NCBI GenBank assembly: GCA_015680685.1
Contig: MNCI01015910.1
Coordinates: forward strand, 346,875 to 410,874
Direction: 5' to 3'
From: Gnetum montanum
Lineage: Eukaryota; Streptophyta; Gnetopsida; Gnetales; Gnetaceae
Length of the DNA: 64,000 nt
In this document: in pieces, positions 1 through 10,412 of the stretch
Position numbering within the stretch: the stretch's first letter is position 1
How the letters are laid out: every line of letters begins with the position of its first letter
The notes under the pieces: generated by a model
What the model saw: the letters and a program-made list of their open reading frames with translations, nothing else
Told to the model about the DNA's origin: nothing
Databases searched by the model: none
Position numbers and translations under genes: made by a program

Positions 1-173
1 CTTTTTCCTTTAATGAACTCTAAAGCCTTTCTTTGCTGATCTCCTATTTGAAGCAACTGATAAAAACTAATATTGGCCTTGACATGTTTAAGGTCTTTAA
101 TCAAATCATACTCTCCATCACCAATAAAACTTGATCTCTTTTTCCATTTATTGAAAGACTGATTTGGAGTGCT
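1..173 (-). pseudogene. Ty3/gypsy gag-pol junction, continues beyond the window
   Basis: Reading leftward past the TAA at 174-176, the same frame continues open to the window edge. It gives a peptide with DLIKDLKHVKANISFYQLL followed by a charged segment. This resembles the conserved segment just before the aspartic protease in many plant Ty3/gypsy polyproteins (a D-[IL]-L-K-x-L-K...A-x-I-x-x-x-x-L-L pattern). I infer that protease and pol lie to the left, outside the window. It belongs to the same element as the gag at 174-1565. Confidence 0.5.
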
Positions 174-782
174 TTACTCCACTTGATTGTCTTTACCTTT
201 ATTCCTATCTCTTCTATTTGGCTCAAAAGCTTTTCTTTTAGTAGATGGATCCGTAATAACATTTGGGGGTCTAGAAGTAGTTAATTTTTCTTTTGATCGA
301 AGATTATATCCATTTTCCTCATTGTTACTACATTCTTCATCTGAAGACATATCTCCTTCACAACTTGATAGATAAGAAGTATCGCTAAATCCATTGCTAG
401 AAGATTTACTTGCATAATGAACACTAGATAACTCATTATCGAATTCAATATCAAGAAAGTTGGACATAATTAGGTCACTTTCATCCTCATCTTCTGTTAA
501 CTTACTGTCTTGATGTTTATGCTTTCTATTTTTCCTTTCTTCTTTGATATTCCTTTCTTCCTTAATATTAACTCTTGCCAAAGCTTTTTCAAGCTTTACT
601 ATTTTGTTAGACATATCTCTCATTAATTGACCTTTTTCAGATTCTAATCTTTCACGTTCTTGCTCTATCTTAACATGAGATGGACCTGGTAAAGCTTTAA
701 ATTGAGCAAAATCTTGCATAGGAATCATAACTCTTTCTTCTCTTTTTTGAATTGCAATATTTTCTTCAGGATTCAAGTTCAA
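174..782 (-). pseudogene. Ty3/gypsy gag, C-terminal half, after an in-frame TAG
   Basis: This frame is directly continuous with the gag at 783-1565, separated only by TAG at 783-785; there is no ATG at its start (the first codon is TTG), so it is not a separate gene. It holds a charged, probably coiled-coil segment (about residues 40-85, rich in E, R and K), an acidic Ser-rich segment (about 95-150) and a basic C-terminus. No CCHC zinc knuckle is visible. It ends at TAA (174-176), after which the frame stays open. Gag followed by a short basic linker before protease is usual for Ty3/gypsy. The TAG may be simple decay or a readthrough codon; its 3' context (TTG) is not the classical CARYYA context. 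Confidence 0.6.
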
Positions 783-1565
783 CTATTTTTCTAACTGTAT
801 AGCTTCACTAAAGTAGTCATTTAGTGTAGTTAAGTTTGGAGTTCTCCTTAACCAAATTGAAATGTTGGGGTTGACAGCCTTAAGATAAGTTTCTTTAAGC
901 ATTTCTTCTGATGGCCTATATTGTCTTTGAAAGAGTCCACAAATTCGTTGAAACTTGATGTTAAAATCTCTAATTGACTCTTTAACTCCTTGCTTAGCTT
1001 GTATCAGCCCACAGTATAGTTGTTGTTGATCTAATTGATTACCAAACTGGGCTAAGAAAAGATTCTTCATGTCATCCCAACTTGTAATACTATTACTTGG
1101 TAAGTTTGAATACCAAATCTGAGCCATATCCTTTAGATTTGATACAAACAACCTACAAGCTTGATCTTGATGTTGAATATTTGCATGAGCTAAAGCTAAC
1201 TCAAACATGTGAATATATTCTTCAGCTAAATAAGCTTTTCCAGGAATGAAAGGCTCAGGCAAATATTTGTAAACTACCTTAGGAATATCATTGTAATTTT
1301 GAAATCCCAATGGTGTAACTCCTTGCCAAGGATTTGCCATCCTATTCCTTTGAAATGTTGAACTCTTAGACTTTTTAGATCTTGTCTTATAAATTGATAA
1401 ACCAAATATAATGGGTGATCTTCTTGATCTTCTAGTTTTCACTCCACTACTTGTTCCTAATTCAAAAACTTTCTTTTGTTCTTCTTTTGATGAAGAATCA
1501 GTCTTAGAATCTAGAATATCTTTTGAAACTCTTAAATTTTCCAAACTATCAATCTTCTTGGTCAT
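783..1565 (-). CDS. gag: Ty3/gypsy retrotransposon gag (capsid) protein
   Basis: The frame has 260 codons and starts with ATG at 1563-1565. A basic Ser/Lys-rich N-terminus (residues 1-75) precedes a retrotransposon gag domain at about 115-235. Diagnostic residues are WYSNLP (151-156), SITSWDDMKNLFLAQFG (159-175) and the Q-G-x-x-E-S-I-R-D-F pattern near 192-201. The family forms the cytoplasmic virus-like particle around the element RNA. The frame is intact over its whole length, unlike the gag copies elsewhere in the window, so this element is younger or less decayed. It differs from the Athila-like gag of elements A-M and belongs to another Ty3/gypsy lineage. The frame stops at TAG and continues at 174-782. 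Confidence 0.8.
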   Translation of the reverse strand: MTKKIDSLENLRVSKDILDSKTDSSSKEEQKKVFELGTSSGVKTRRSRRSPIIFGLSIYKTRSKKSKSSTFQRNRMANPWQGVTPLGFQNYNDIPKVVYKYLPEPFIPGKAYLAEEYIHMFELALAHANIQHQDQACRLFVSNLKDMAQIWYSNLPSNSITSWDDMKNLFLAQFGNQLDQQQLYCGLIQAKQGVKESIRDFNIKFQRICGLFQRQYRPSEEMLKETYLKAVNPNISIWLRRTPNLTTLNDYFSEAIQLEK

Positions 1566-1786
1566 GAACTGAAAATAGTATCTAATTTCTTAAGCCTTTA
1601 TAGTAACAAAGAATTGTTGATGTGCTAAAATTATAAGGCTTATGAACCTAGAGGCTGAATTTTCAGCCCTCCTTTTAGTGCCAAAAGAACTGTTGGTGAC
1701 CGTTTGGGACGCGACCACCAACGAGTGTCCTCGAATAGGATTTAGGTGTCTGCTAGTCTCTGGTAACACCAAGGCCCAGATACCTC
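1566..1786 (-). other. 5' leader of the left-hand gypsy element, with possible primer site
   Basis: This stretch lies between the gag start and a probable LTR. On the element strand it contains GGTATCTGGGCC (about 1771-1782), close to the initiator-tRNA-Met primer site GGTATCAGAGCC, and TGGTGTTACCAGAGAC just downstream. Neither is a clean match, so the primer tRNA and the exact LTR edge are not settled. Confidence 0.3.
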
Positions 1787-3250
1787 CAAATAAACTTAGT
1801 AGTTAATGTGAGTATGTGTGTGTGTTGTTGGTTGTGTGAAATGTAACGATTGCATTGTGTGTAAACTACAAATGGCTTACTTTAAAGAGATTCAGCCAAC
1901 TTTGCCAAGTACTGTGAGTTGTTGAAAATTTCCTATTTTGTTCAACTGCCTAGTCTACGCGGTCCTTATAATACCTACTTGTAACAAATAAAATTTTGCA
2001 AAAACATTTGAGCACAACTCCGCAATCTACTCCTAATTTTCCCCAGAGAAAGAGATAGTTCCACAAGAAAACTAGAAATAGAGCAAGATTCGATGGAAAT
2101 AAGCAGAAAAGAAAAGAAAGCAGATTTGTGTAGACCTCAAATATTTAAACAAGGTAAAATGACACGAGTAAACACTTCGCAATAAAGCTATCCCAAATTC
2201 AATATCTACGAATTGTTCAAACTTCCAAGGCTCAAACAAGCAATTTCTTCAAGACAATCCTACTATGCTACCAAAAATTGCTGCGTAAACTACCACGTAC
2301 GAGACTCCATTTTGACTAGATAATAGATGTCAACGATTGCATTCAAACAGAACCTTTAAAAGACTTGACAATTTCTGATTGAAATACCATGGAAATTCAC
2401 TTTAAAGATAAAAAGAAGCTATTCTGGTCCCATCAAAATACCAAAGATTTTCTGAACCCTCTTGACTACTGAATTGTTCAACGGCATGACTACAAGCAGA
2501 GGCTCTCTTACAACAATCCCAATAGCAGTTCCTATACGTTGCACAATAACAAAATTTACTACTAAAATGCTCTTAAGGCTTTTAAACACAAGCACTTCTA
2601 TGGAAAAATTTTAACAGAAATTTTCTATCGGGCAACAAGAATAATAAGACCAATCTAAAAATCCCAAAATTACTTGCCAAGGATGATACTATCTAAACCA
2701 CTAGCTAAACAATTTAAACAAAATAAAAAATAAAAAACATAACTCACAGAACTATGACAAAGAGGCTGAAATCTTTCCTTTAGCAAGCCATCTTACAAAC
2801 AATCTTCTTTACAAATCTTCCAAGACCCCAAGTGTGATCTCAAAAGTGATGATGATATGAGACCCCAAGTGCTAGCTAGTAGCCTTCCCAAAGTGTCTTC
2901 TCCAAAAGTGTGATGTATCAAGTGTCTTTTCCAAAAGTCCTCCTCCTCTTCCTTGACCCTCCCCCTTGAAGCCTTTTTATAGGGTTCAAAGGTGGTTACA
3001 TATTCAAAAATATCTTACCTAACTTCTCTCCCAAGTAACTTGTCCAACAAGTTAGGGAGTATTAACTTAGGAAGTTAGGAAGTTATAAATATTTCTTTTG
3101 AAAAATAATTCCAATAGTTCCATATATTGTTTACAATTATAGCTCTAATAGCTTTTCATTTTTACTTGTTTAAAATTTTTAAGAATATTATTGAAGCCCT
3201 TAGTGATATTATGAACAAGGTGATAATATAATATCTACCTTGGTATAAAT
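1787..3250 (-). repeat. Probable 5' LTR of the left-hand gypsy element
   Basis: The stretch is about 1.45 kb, non-coding in every frame, upstream of the intact gag on the element strand. A good plant TATA box, CCCTATAAAAAGGC, lies at 2971-2984, followed by a purine-rich stretch (GGGGGAGGG) and repeated short motifs such as CTTTTGGAAAAGAC and CCAAGTG at about 2830-2940. TATA-containing, non-coding DNA directly upstream of a gag leader is what an LTR should look like. I could not find convincing TG/CA ends, and the second LTR is outside the window, so both boundaries are estimates. Confidence 0.45.
2971..2984 (-). promoter_or_regulatory. TATA box of the probable gypsy LTR
   Basis: CCCTATAAAAAGGC on the minus strand matches the plant TATA consensus. 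The only downstream coding sequence is the gag at 1565, consistent with an LTR promoter. Confidence 0.5.
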
Positions 3251-3266
3251 GTTGATGGTACCTAAT

Positions 3267-3455
3267 CTAAAATAATTTATGTGCACTTGCACCCGTATGA
3301 AAATGGCTGGAAAAATTTAAATCCAAAACATCAGGCTCGAATGTGAAGGCACCAGGCTTGGAACTACCATCGAATACTTCCGAAATATCCCGCCCTTGCC
3401 AAAAATCGTTATCAACCGCCATCACGGAAGAAGGCTCTGCCACTGCATCCAGCAT
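3267..3455 (-). pseudogene. Possible host-gene first exon, truncated
   Basis: A 62-codon frame starts with ATG at 3453-3455 and has unusually balanced, non-repetitive composition (DNDFWQGRDISEVFDGSSK, then an acidic-hydrophobic tail). I do not recognise the protein. The interest is the upstream context: the next 100 bases on the minus strand hold a pyrimidine patch (TTTCTCCTCT), a CCATATATGC TATA-like box and an AAACCCTA telo-box, in the order seen in plant housekeeping promoters. No clear splice donor is visible, and the probable LTR edge lies just past the frame's end, so the rest of the gene may have been cut off by that insertion. It could also be a chance ORF. Confidence 0.3.
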
Positions 3456-3560
3456 CGTTGCTATCTAATGTTCGGTTGTTAGAGGAGAAAGATCTAGAAA
3501 AAAAATGATGTATTGCATATATGGCCCTGGACATAGGGTTTCGGTTGCCTGGAACTGTTT
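3456..3560 (-). promoter_or_regulatory. Possible plant core promoter (telo-box, TATA-like box, Y-patch)
   Basis: Read on the minus strand the order is AAACCCTA (about 3535-3542), CCATATATGC (about 3515-3524), then a T/C-rich patch ending TTTCTCCTCT (about 3480-3495), then ATG about 25 bases on. Each motif is short; only the combination and order are suggestive. Confidence 0.3.
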
Positions 3561-4489
3561 TGTTTTGCCCAAATTCACTTAGGGCTTCCTGTGTTTTTTG
3601 TGTTCTTGCAGATTGTCCTTCAAATTCCTACCATTGATTGCAGAGTCAAGGGCAAACGTATCATAGATCTGAGCATCAATGAATAATGGCGTCTGGTGTG
3701 GTAGGTTAAGAATGGCCCTGCAACAGCCAGAAAAATCTTCTCACAGTGCGCGCATTGCAAAATACAGTGAACATCATTGAAGGCGGGCGGATCGGTTGCA
3801 TTTTTATGGAAAAAATTTTAAAACTGAAACAGTTTCTGTCTTGAAAGTAGCAATGTCCATGCGAGTTCTTCCTCCACCGCCTTTGAATACACATCCCTGC
3901 AAGGTTTTGTTACAATGTGCCCAGCAGAGGTGCTGCTGATTTGGGGCCAAAGAGAACAGTTGGTTTTGCGTCAAAAATAGAAGCCATTACAGGTCGATAA
4001 ACCTTAGCACTTTCCTGCGTAAACTACCAACACGGTTCCTTGTGAAAGAACGGGCATTCTTCTGGACTGTTTTTCCATCGATTGTAGCAATTTCATTCAT
4101 TTTTTAACACATACAGTGGCTAGAACTGTTCTTTACCGTAAAAACATTATTCAAATCTTGCAATGGTGACTTCCATAAGGTTAATTTTAATTTCTCATTG
4201 ATGCATTCATGAACGGGGTTGGCGCTTTTTAATCGATAAAGCTTTTCAACTCTTTTTCAATCTTCCCTTCACACAGGAGCATGATAAATTTTCCTTTCCT
4301 TGGTATCATTATTTGAAAGTGGAAACACTATATCTTCATTCAACAAATTTCCACATGAAACCTCTGGTATTAAAATATCAATAGGGCACAACCATCATAT
4401 ATATATATATTTGAATATCTTCTATGGCTTATTCATATTTTATCACCTTTGCTGTTCCATGAAATGGCTAAATGTGCCAATAGTAACAA
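3561..4489. other. Unassigned stretch, no gene recognised
   Basis: It is slightly less AT-rich than the flanking retroelements. A minus-strand frame of 62 codons at 3706-3894 is not recognisable. No LTR ends, pol motifs or RNA gene were found. An (AT) microsatellite lies at about 4398-4412. Confidence 0.4.
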
Positions 4490-4850
4490 ACATCTGCTAC
4501 AACATAAAACTGGCAAAGTTGTACACGTCCACTACGACGTAAAACTGGCACTTCTTGCACGCGTCCGCCAAGACGCTAAACTGGCAAAGTTTCTGACCGT
4601 CCGCCATGACGTGAAACTGGCAAGGTAAGCATACATCTGCTAAGATGCTGAACCAGCATAGACTTGTCCCTGGGTCACGACATAAAACTGACACCCACAA
4701 CATAGTCTGCTGGGACCATAAACTAGCTCTTCCACCGTCCGCTATGACGTAAAACTAGTAGGTTGCAGTTTGCCCAGATGTTAAAATGGGACCATGGCCT
4801 GCTGAGGCTTAAAACTAGTAGCAACAGTCAACCAGGACTCAAAATTGGAA
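4490..4850. repeat. Degenerate minisatellite, about 11 units of 28-36 bp
   Basis: The anchor AAAACTGGCA, or close variants (AAACTAGTA, AACCAGCA), recurs with AACTGG-type cores at about 4508, 4543, 4579, 4615, 4651, 4686, 4721, 4753, 4785, 4813 and 4843. Spacing is 35-36 bp at first, then 28-32 bp. A second conserved part of the unit is CGTCCGCCATGACGT. Units are CpG-rich compared with the rest of the window. The 36-bp units give a 12-residue periodic peptide on the minus strand (CQFxVxAD...), which I take as a by-product of the period rather than a gene. Confidence 0.85.
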
Positions 4851-6045
4851 TCCTTAAAATAATCCATGATGCAAGCGAGCATGGTCATTCTTGCACAGCA
4901 TTCCTACCAGATGGAACGGGTAAGGCGTTGGGACAAACGCAATGCCGTTACCCCATCGACATCCTACTGATTCCTCGAACATGCCGAAAGGCATACTATT
5001 GACTCCCTGAAGATGTTGCTACGACAGCCACTCTATAGTTGCAGCTCCTGGGATCAACTTCACCACTTGGAGCCCCGATGAAACTGTGGTCATCCGTAGT
5101 CTCAGCGTCCTCCATCCATCGCCGTCACCAAACTCTGACCTAGTAGATTCATTTGACTTGTTCTTTGCCCAATCATTTGAGCAACATGAATCTAGCTATC
5201 GACGATAGTTTCATGAACCGCGGCATGAACATTGGGACCCTTGCTCCTTGTTACGGTCCCTATTTCATGGTCTGTGCTCTTCTTTTCACTTTGGACAGTG
5301 CTTGTTTCAACAGCCTCCCTCCTTAGCGATTAGGACGATTGCTTCTGCGCTCTACTCTTTGTTATGTTTCGCAGGTTACTTGCTACAACAGCGTTGATTG
5401 AGAGTGCATCCATCAGAAGGTAAGATGTCGCGACGTCCTGAAGCGGGTACTCAGACTAGCCCAACCACTTAGGAGTGCAAACCCTACCTCTCCCTCCATT
5501 GGATGCATTACTTCGTTTTCTCCTCCCTTTGTCCTCATGACCACTTTTACCCCTTGCTTTGCTTGTATAGAGCGTGAATATTCAAGCAAACTCTTTCGCA
5601 TCTTCGTGTCCATGAACTGGCGTAACGCAACTCGCCTAAGTGGAATGTAACCCAAAAAAAGAGAGGGTAAAGTTTGACAAAATGGATGTAAAACAACTCA
5701 TCCAGGCCACACGGGTGTAACACAACTCGTCCACGCAAGTCCTTCATATACAGTATGATGGTGTAACCTCTCACAAATACATTCACAGAAGGATGTATTG
5801 ACTTGATTCGCAAAAGTTTCATGTTCACATGCTTAAGTCTTCCCCGAACCTCCCTCCTCTTACTTTTGTAAAATACTTCCTATGATTTCTTCCCTAGCCT
5901 ACCTTTGCACTCCCAAGTTTTGATAGAGCGACATCTGAGTAATCTTTGACGGACGTTGTTAGTACCTTTTCCTCTCTGGTGTTTCGTATTCTTTGTCGAC
6001 GTCTTTCAGGCAAGCCCTCTAAATGTCAACAAAGAGGGGTCATTG
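4851..6045 (+). other. Unassigned, possibly 3' internal region of the unit ending at 7442
   Basis: No frame of recognisable protein was found; several short ORFs on both strands do not resemble gag, pol or host families. GC is higher than in the Athila-like elements. It ends in a purine-rich stretch, AACAAAGAGGGGTCAT (about 6029-6045), which could be the polypurine tract before the probable LTR at 6046. Confidence 0.35.
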
Positions 6046-7442
6046 AAACACCATAAAACTTTCAAGGGCTTGATGATTCGACAAAATCTAGCGACCCAAG
6101 CAAGGAGTCGCAACAAGGCGTAGCACAATACAAATGAACTTCAGAAGATAGAACAAAATGATGGATGCACAACGGCAAGCCTTCCACTTTGTGGATTTTC
6201 TATGTTTCAAAAAATCTCAACATTTAGCATACTACGCTGCATTACACAACATATCGTAACGTCACGTTAGGCAGCGTAATATCAAAGACAGTCCACCGCA
6301 AACATTCAAGACTTCGACGACCCAGCAAAAATCTCAAGGCTTAAGCAATGATCTGCAACATGCTGCACATTTCAGCAGGTCTTCTTTCTCAGTTAAGGGG
6401 GCTATTACACTATATTACGCAGTGTAACATAATAAACCCCAAAAAGGGATTGATCAGGAATAGAGGAAGCGCGGCGACAAGACTTCAACTTTGGCAGTTT
6501 CATTATTTTATGCTGAATTACGCTATGATGCGTAATTTAGTGTAACACAGCGTAATGTAAGTAACAACAGCACAATTCAGACATTAGTAGTTCATACGCC
6601 ACAATATGCTCTCTAGTGTATTACATCGTAATCAAAGGACAACCTGTTGCCAAAGTCCAAACAAGAGTAGTTTACGACGCGCTACACAGCATAGTGTCGC
6701 AAGCTTCAACGATAACACATTGGGTCAACGACATCTTATAAGTTCAGGACACGCATCATTTAAACTGCATTTTCCTCATAACCCTAACCTTATAAATGCT
6801 CTAGTTGACGAAGATCAAAGGGGTTGACAAAAAATTTCTCCTTCAAGGTTGGCAAGAAAGCAAAAAGAGGATCAGCGATCGTGAGAATATCGAAGTTGAT
6901 TGGCAAGAACCCTTGATCAGAAACAGTCAGCTGATAGATATTCTGCCCCGGGGTTTGACTTCCTTATGCCCAGATTGGCTAGAACAAGGTAGATTAATCC
7001 TCACTTGTTCCATCTTTAAATAAATTTCTTGTTGTTGGTATGTGCTTCGTCCAAAACGAAGCCCGCCTATAATCATTGTGTCCAACATATTGTGTTCATA
7101 AATTAAATCCCAGATCTTGTGGTCGTACTCTTTATAAATTTGATTCCTTGCATCCTATTTATATAGATTTGGCAATCGCTCTAAATCATTTGCATCGTTT
7201 TCAATTGTTTTTCAAGATTAACAATATTACATCTCCTCATAAAGAGTCATCATTTTGCCATCAAATTATTACAAAAATTTTACTGATTAAGTAAGTCCCT
7301 GTCTAATCGACAAAACCGTTCAGGGCACCTCGGATTCATTTCTTTCTCCAGCACGGTCCTCGCACGGATCCGAGGTTAGAACTGTGTACACGGACTTTCA
7401 TTCGGTATTTACAATGACCGATGTTTTCTGTCGTTACAGACA
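6046..7442 (+). repeat. Probable 1.4-kb 3' LTR of an unassigned element
   Basis: It begins TGAAACACC after AAGAGGGGTCAT and ends ACAGACA, giving TG/CA ends. The right edge coincides with the abrupt start of homology to the J accessory ORF. A TATA box (CTTATAAATGC, about 6788-6798) sits roughly midway. The part before it carries many copies of a TTACGCTGTGTAAC-type motif in both orientations. No partner LTR is in the window, so this rests on ends, polypurine-like tract, TATA box and the abrupt homology edge. Confidence 0.4.
6220..6700. repeat. Cluster of TTACGCTGTGTAAC-like dyads in a probable U3
   Basis: Copies include TACGCTGCATTACAC, GGCAGCGTAATA, TATTACGCAGTGTAAC, AATTACGCTATGATGCGTAA, GTGTAACACAGCGTAAT and GTATTACATCGTAATC. 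Half-sites occur in both orientations, so the cluster has dyad character. All lie upstream of the TATA box at about 6788. Confidence 0.55.
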
Positions 7443-9376
7443 GTAGAACTTAGTTGCAAAACTCTCCCATGTAACCCATCATCACTTCAAGTGAGGAGTG
7501 GTACATGGGAGAGGCATATCTCTTTTGAAATAATAGGTAGCCTAATGCCACTATGAAGATCAAGGACATTAGTGTGTCCTACTTAGTGGAGGCCATTTCT
7601 TAGGCCCTCGGATTGCCTAAAACTATAACATATTTAATAGAGATCTTAATACAAGTAGACCTAGAGGTGAAAAATGAGTGGGTCTAGTGGTGTTATGGAG
7701 TGGACTATAAAGAATAAGGTATAATCACAATGGTAGAATTTGCTTACTTTGAGATTGTGGCCTACCACTTCAATCTAATGGTGAGGCCAAGCAAGGTGAT
7801 AGTCTTTTCTGCCCATGCATGCACCTCTTTGAGTGGGAAATTCATTGTTAACCTTCCATAGCTAATCTATCTCAAGATAGAGAAGAAATTCAAGAAAAAT
7901 AAGTGTGGGAGGAAGACACTCCTCTTTTTGTGCCTCATCAAAAAATTGTGCAAAAGGGGAGGAATAGCCCTTTATTTCAATGATACACTCAAACATGCTC
8001 ATGCTACCTCTTAGGCAAAAATGATAAAGGATAAGGTCCCTACCATGACCAAGGAAGAGGAGCAACCACCACCACCACCCACTCATGAAGCACATGTAGA
8101 AACTCTATGAGAAACTCTTGTAGTAGTAGCAAGCTAGATCAAGTGATGATCCATTTGTCTATTGACTAGTCTTAAGCCATTTGAACAATGTAACTCATAT
8201 CATCAGTTGGTTAGAGGACACTGTGCCAACATTCTTTGGCCAAAGAATGCAAGCAGCCACATGCTTGAATCCTAGTGCCCAAGAGGTAATGATGTCCATT
8301 CTAAGATAGCAAAAATGTTCAAAAATCTTTGGAAACGTTGCTACCTTCTTGGTGTGCCTAGAGGAAGGTGATGGGACAACTATCTTGGTGATGCATCACT
8401 AAGGATAAGAAATGGTGACTGAGGTGGTGGTTGATCAAGTGGGAGAAGTCCTCAATGCTCTCATGGTGTCTATGCCAAATAGTGCTACACTCAAAGATGT
8501 GTAGACATCTGCAAGAGCTGTAAGTGGGGGATTCAGCACAACCTAGCATGAGGAATTACTAGAATGACTAGTTGGAACCTGAAAACCAATTTTCGAGGTC
8601 TTTGACCTTCTAGATGACATTTTTGTGATCTAGCCAATGTTGTTAGAGGCTAAGGGCAAGTGCCTCATTACCAATGCCCAACTTGAGACAACCATAGAGC
8701 AGAATCAATGCTTAGCTACTGAATTTCTAGAGTTAGGAGCCTACCTTGCTAATCCCATTGTACTTGGCCAAGCTGTAATTGGAGATGAAGCTTTTTAGTA
8801 GCTTCAAACTAAACTTCAAGAGGTTGAGTATAGTAAGGAGTTGGAAATCTTTGACCTATCCTTAGTAGATGCTAATGTCTATAACATTTAGAAGGACTTG
8901 TTAGAGGTTCATCAAGAGAATGCCATTCTGACCAAGGATAATCATCATTTGCACAATGTTGAGCTTTAGAAAGAACAAATGGTTGAATACAAGAGACAAT
9001 ATTAGGAGTATCTTGTTAAGATAACCATGGATCTAAGGATGTTGACATCAGAAAATCATAATCTCTCAATGGAGGAGGTCCGTGCTCTTCGCCAGAAGTC
9101 TACAATTGAAATTACCACTTGGAAGAATAAGGCCCTCAAATTTGAAAGGTTCAAGAACCATTACAGGGACTAGGTCAACTTGCAAAAAGAAATTAATGAA
9201 AAAGAAATCAAACTAGTGAAGGCAAAGGAAAATGAGGTCCTTTAGAAGCTCCAACAAGGAGGTGACACATGGTAGCTTATCTTTGATGGACTAAATGCGT
9301 ATAACAAAGCAAAGATCCACCTTAAGGAGATGCAGATGAAGGAGATGACAAAGTACATGCAACTTGCCAACCTTAC
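7443..9376 (+). pseudogene. Athila-type env-position accessory ORF, element J, part 1
   Basis: This is a frame-broken copy of the long accessory protein also found on the minus strand at 23190-26030 (G) and 40745-43617 (H). Homology starts inside the N-terminal domain, so roughly the first 120 residues are missing. Recognisable in order are a conserved block aligning with plant Athila 'putative transposon protein' domains (VAYHFNLMVRPSK, then LIKKLCKRGGI at about 7930-7965), a poly-Pro stretch (about 8058-8080), and a long E/K/L-rich coiled coil (about 8640-9370). Many stops are TAG or TAA where the other copies have CAG or CAA. The copy is interrupted at 9376 by element A and resumes at 16831. 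Confidence 0.7.
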
Positions 9377-10395
9377 TGATGAGCAGTAGGTACCCCTACA
9401 TGTAACCCTACAAAACATAAGCATTCAGGAATGATCTGGTCAAATTCCATGGATGGGACTAGTTGTGGCATCTATATTGTTAACCATTAATTGTAGGATG
9501 CTGTATTTCTACTTGGACTAGTGGTAGCTTTGTCATGTATGATTTAGTCCAAAGTGAGGCATAGGATAATTAATGTTTTTTTGGCCCTAATTACTCTTAG
9601 TGATAAACATAATGGGGAATGAAATTTAGTCCTAAGTCTAAGAAATGACAGTAAGGTAAATCTACTCTAGCCTAGAGCAATGAGCATTTGGTTTTGGCTT
9701 ACTATACATGTCTTGGGCTTATGTAACCATTATTGCATTACCAAGAATTATGCCACTAGGCAAACCAAGTTATAACACTACATGGATTACCAAATGATTA
9801 CACTTAAACACTTGAAACTAGTCCTACTCATTCCAATTTACCAATGAACAAGTAAAGTAAAATACCTAGAAATGTAAATGATCAAACCAAGAAAACAGTA
9901 AAAACTATGCTAAGTAGAATAGTACAACAAAGAAGATGCTACAATGATGAAAAGCAATCTCGATCTTTATTTTCAAACATGAATTGTGCCCAAGTAAACT
10001 TCACTAAAATAAAGATTCTGTACAATTACTCAGCACTACATTGCATGCATTCACTCTATCAGTAAAACTATAGAAACAAACTGTAAGAATCTACCTAAGG
10101 ATGGAATGAAAATTTATGTGAATCATGCACCCAAGTGGGTTATTTATAGGCAGGCACACATCCTGCAATATCAGATATTCAATGTCATAGCTTGTTCTTC
10201 AATCTCAAATATGTGATATCACAGCTTTGATATTGGATACCTGATATTATAGTTAAGAAAAAATTGATTTTTTTTTTCAAACAAATGCGACATAGCATCT
10301 ACAATGTAGCAGTTGACTAAGACACACCGACAGGGATGCTACAACATAGGTGCAATGTAGCATCTATGGTATCTCAGCCAATTGATGATTCATCA
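9377..10395 (-). repeat. 3' LTR of element A
   Basis: It begins TGATGAG and ends TCATCA, about 1,019 bp, and is closely similar to 15799-16830. TATA box: TATTTATAGGC on the plus strand at about 10141-10151. The U3 (10155-10395) holds repeated ATGTAGCATC-like and GATATC-like motifs. Its right end joins a polypurine tract, which fixes this as the 3' LTR of a minus-strand element. Confidence 0.9.
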
Positions 10396-10412
10396 TGCCT
10401 CCATGATTGACT
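10396..10412 (-). promoter_or_regulatory. Polypurine tract of element A
   Basis: It is TGCCTCCATGATTG on the plus strand. Compared with TACCCCCATGAC in F it is a decayed form of the same tract (element strand GTCATGGGGGTA, then the LTR). It would prime plus-strand synthesis. Confidence 0.6.

Noticed and set aside
1740-1790. tRNA-like sequence ending GGTAACACCA
   Set aside because: No cloverleaf arms could be drawn upstream; it fits better as leader or primer-site sequence of the gypsy element.
4497-4703. Minus-strand Cys-rich repeat protein (CQFxVxAD repeats)
   Set aside because: The 12-residue periodicity comes from 36-bp minisatellite units; other units have lengths that break the frame.
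1787-7442. The two probable LTRs (1787-3250 and 6046-7442) as one pair
   Set aside because: They are not similar in sequence and their TATA boxes point in opposite directions.
10145-10395. U3 repeat arrays (also in the other LTRs) as CRISPR-like or satellite arrays
   Set aside because: Repeats are degenerate, short, unevenly spaced, and always sit between an LTR end and a TATA box in plant retroelements.
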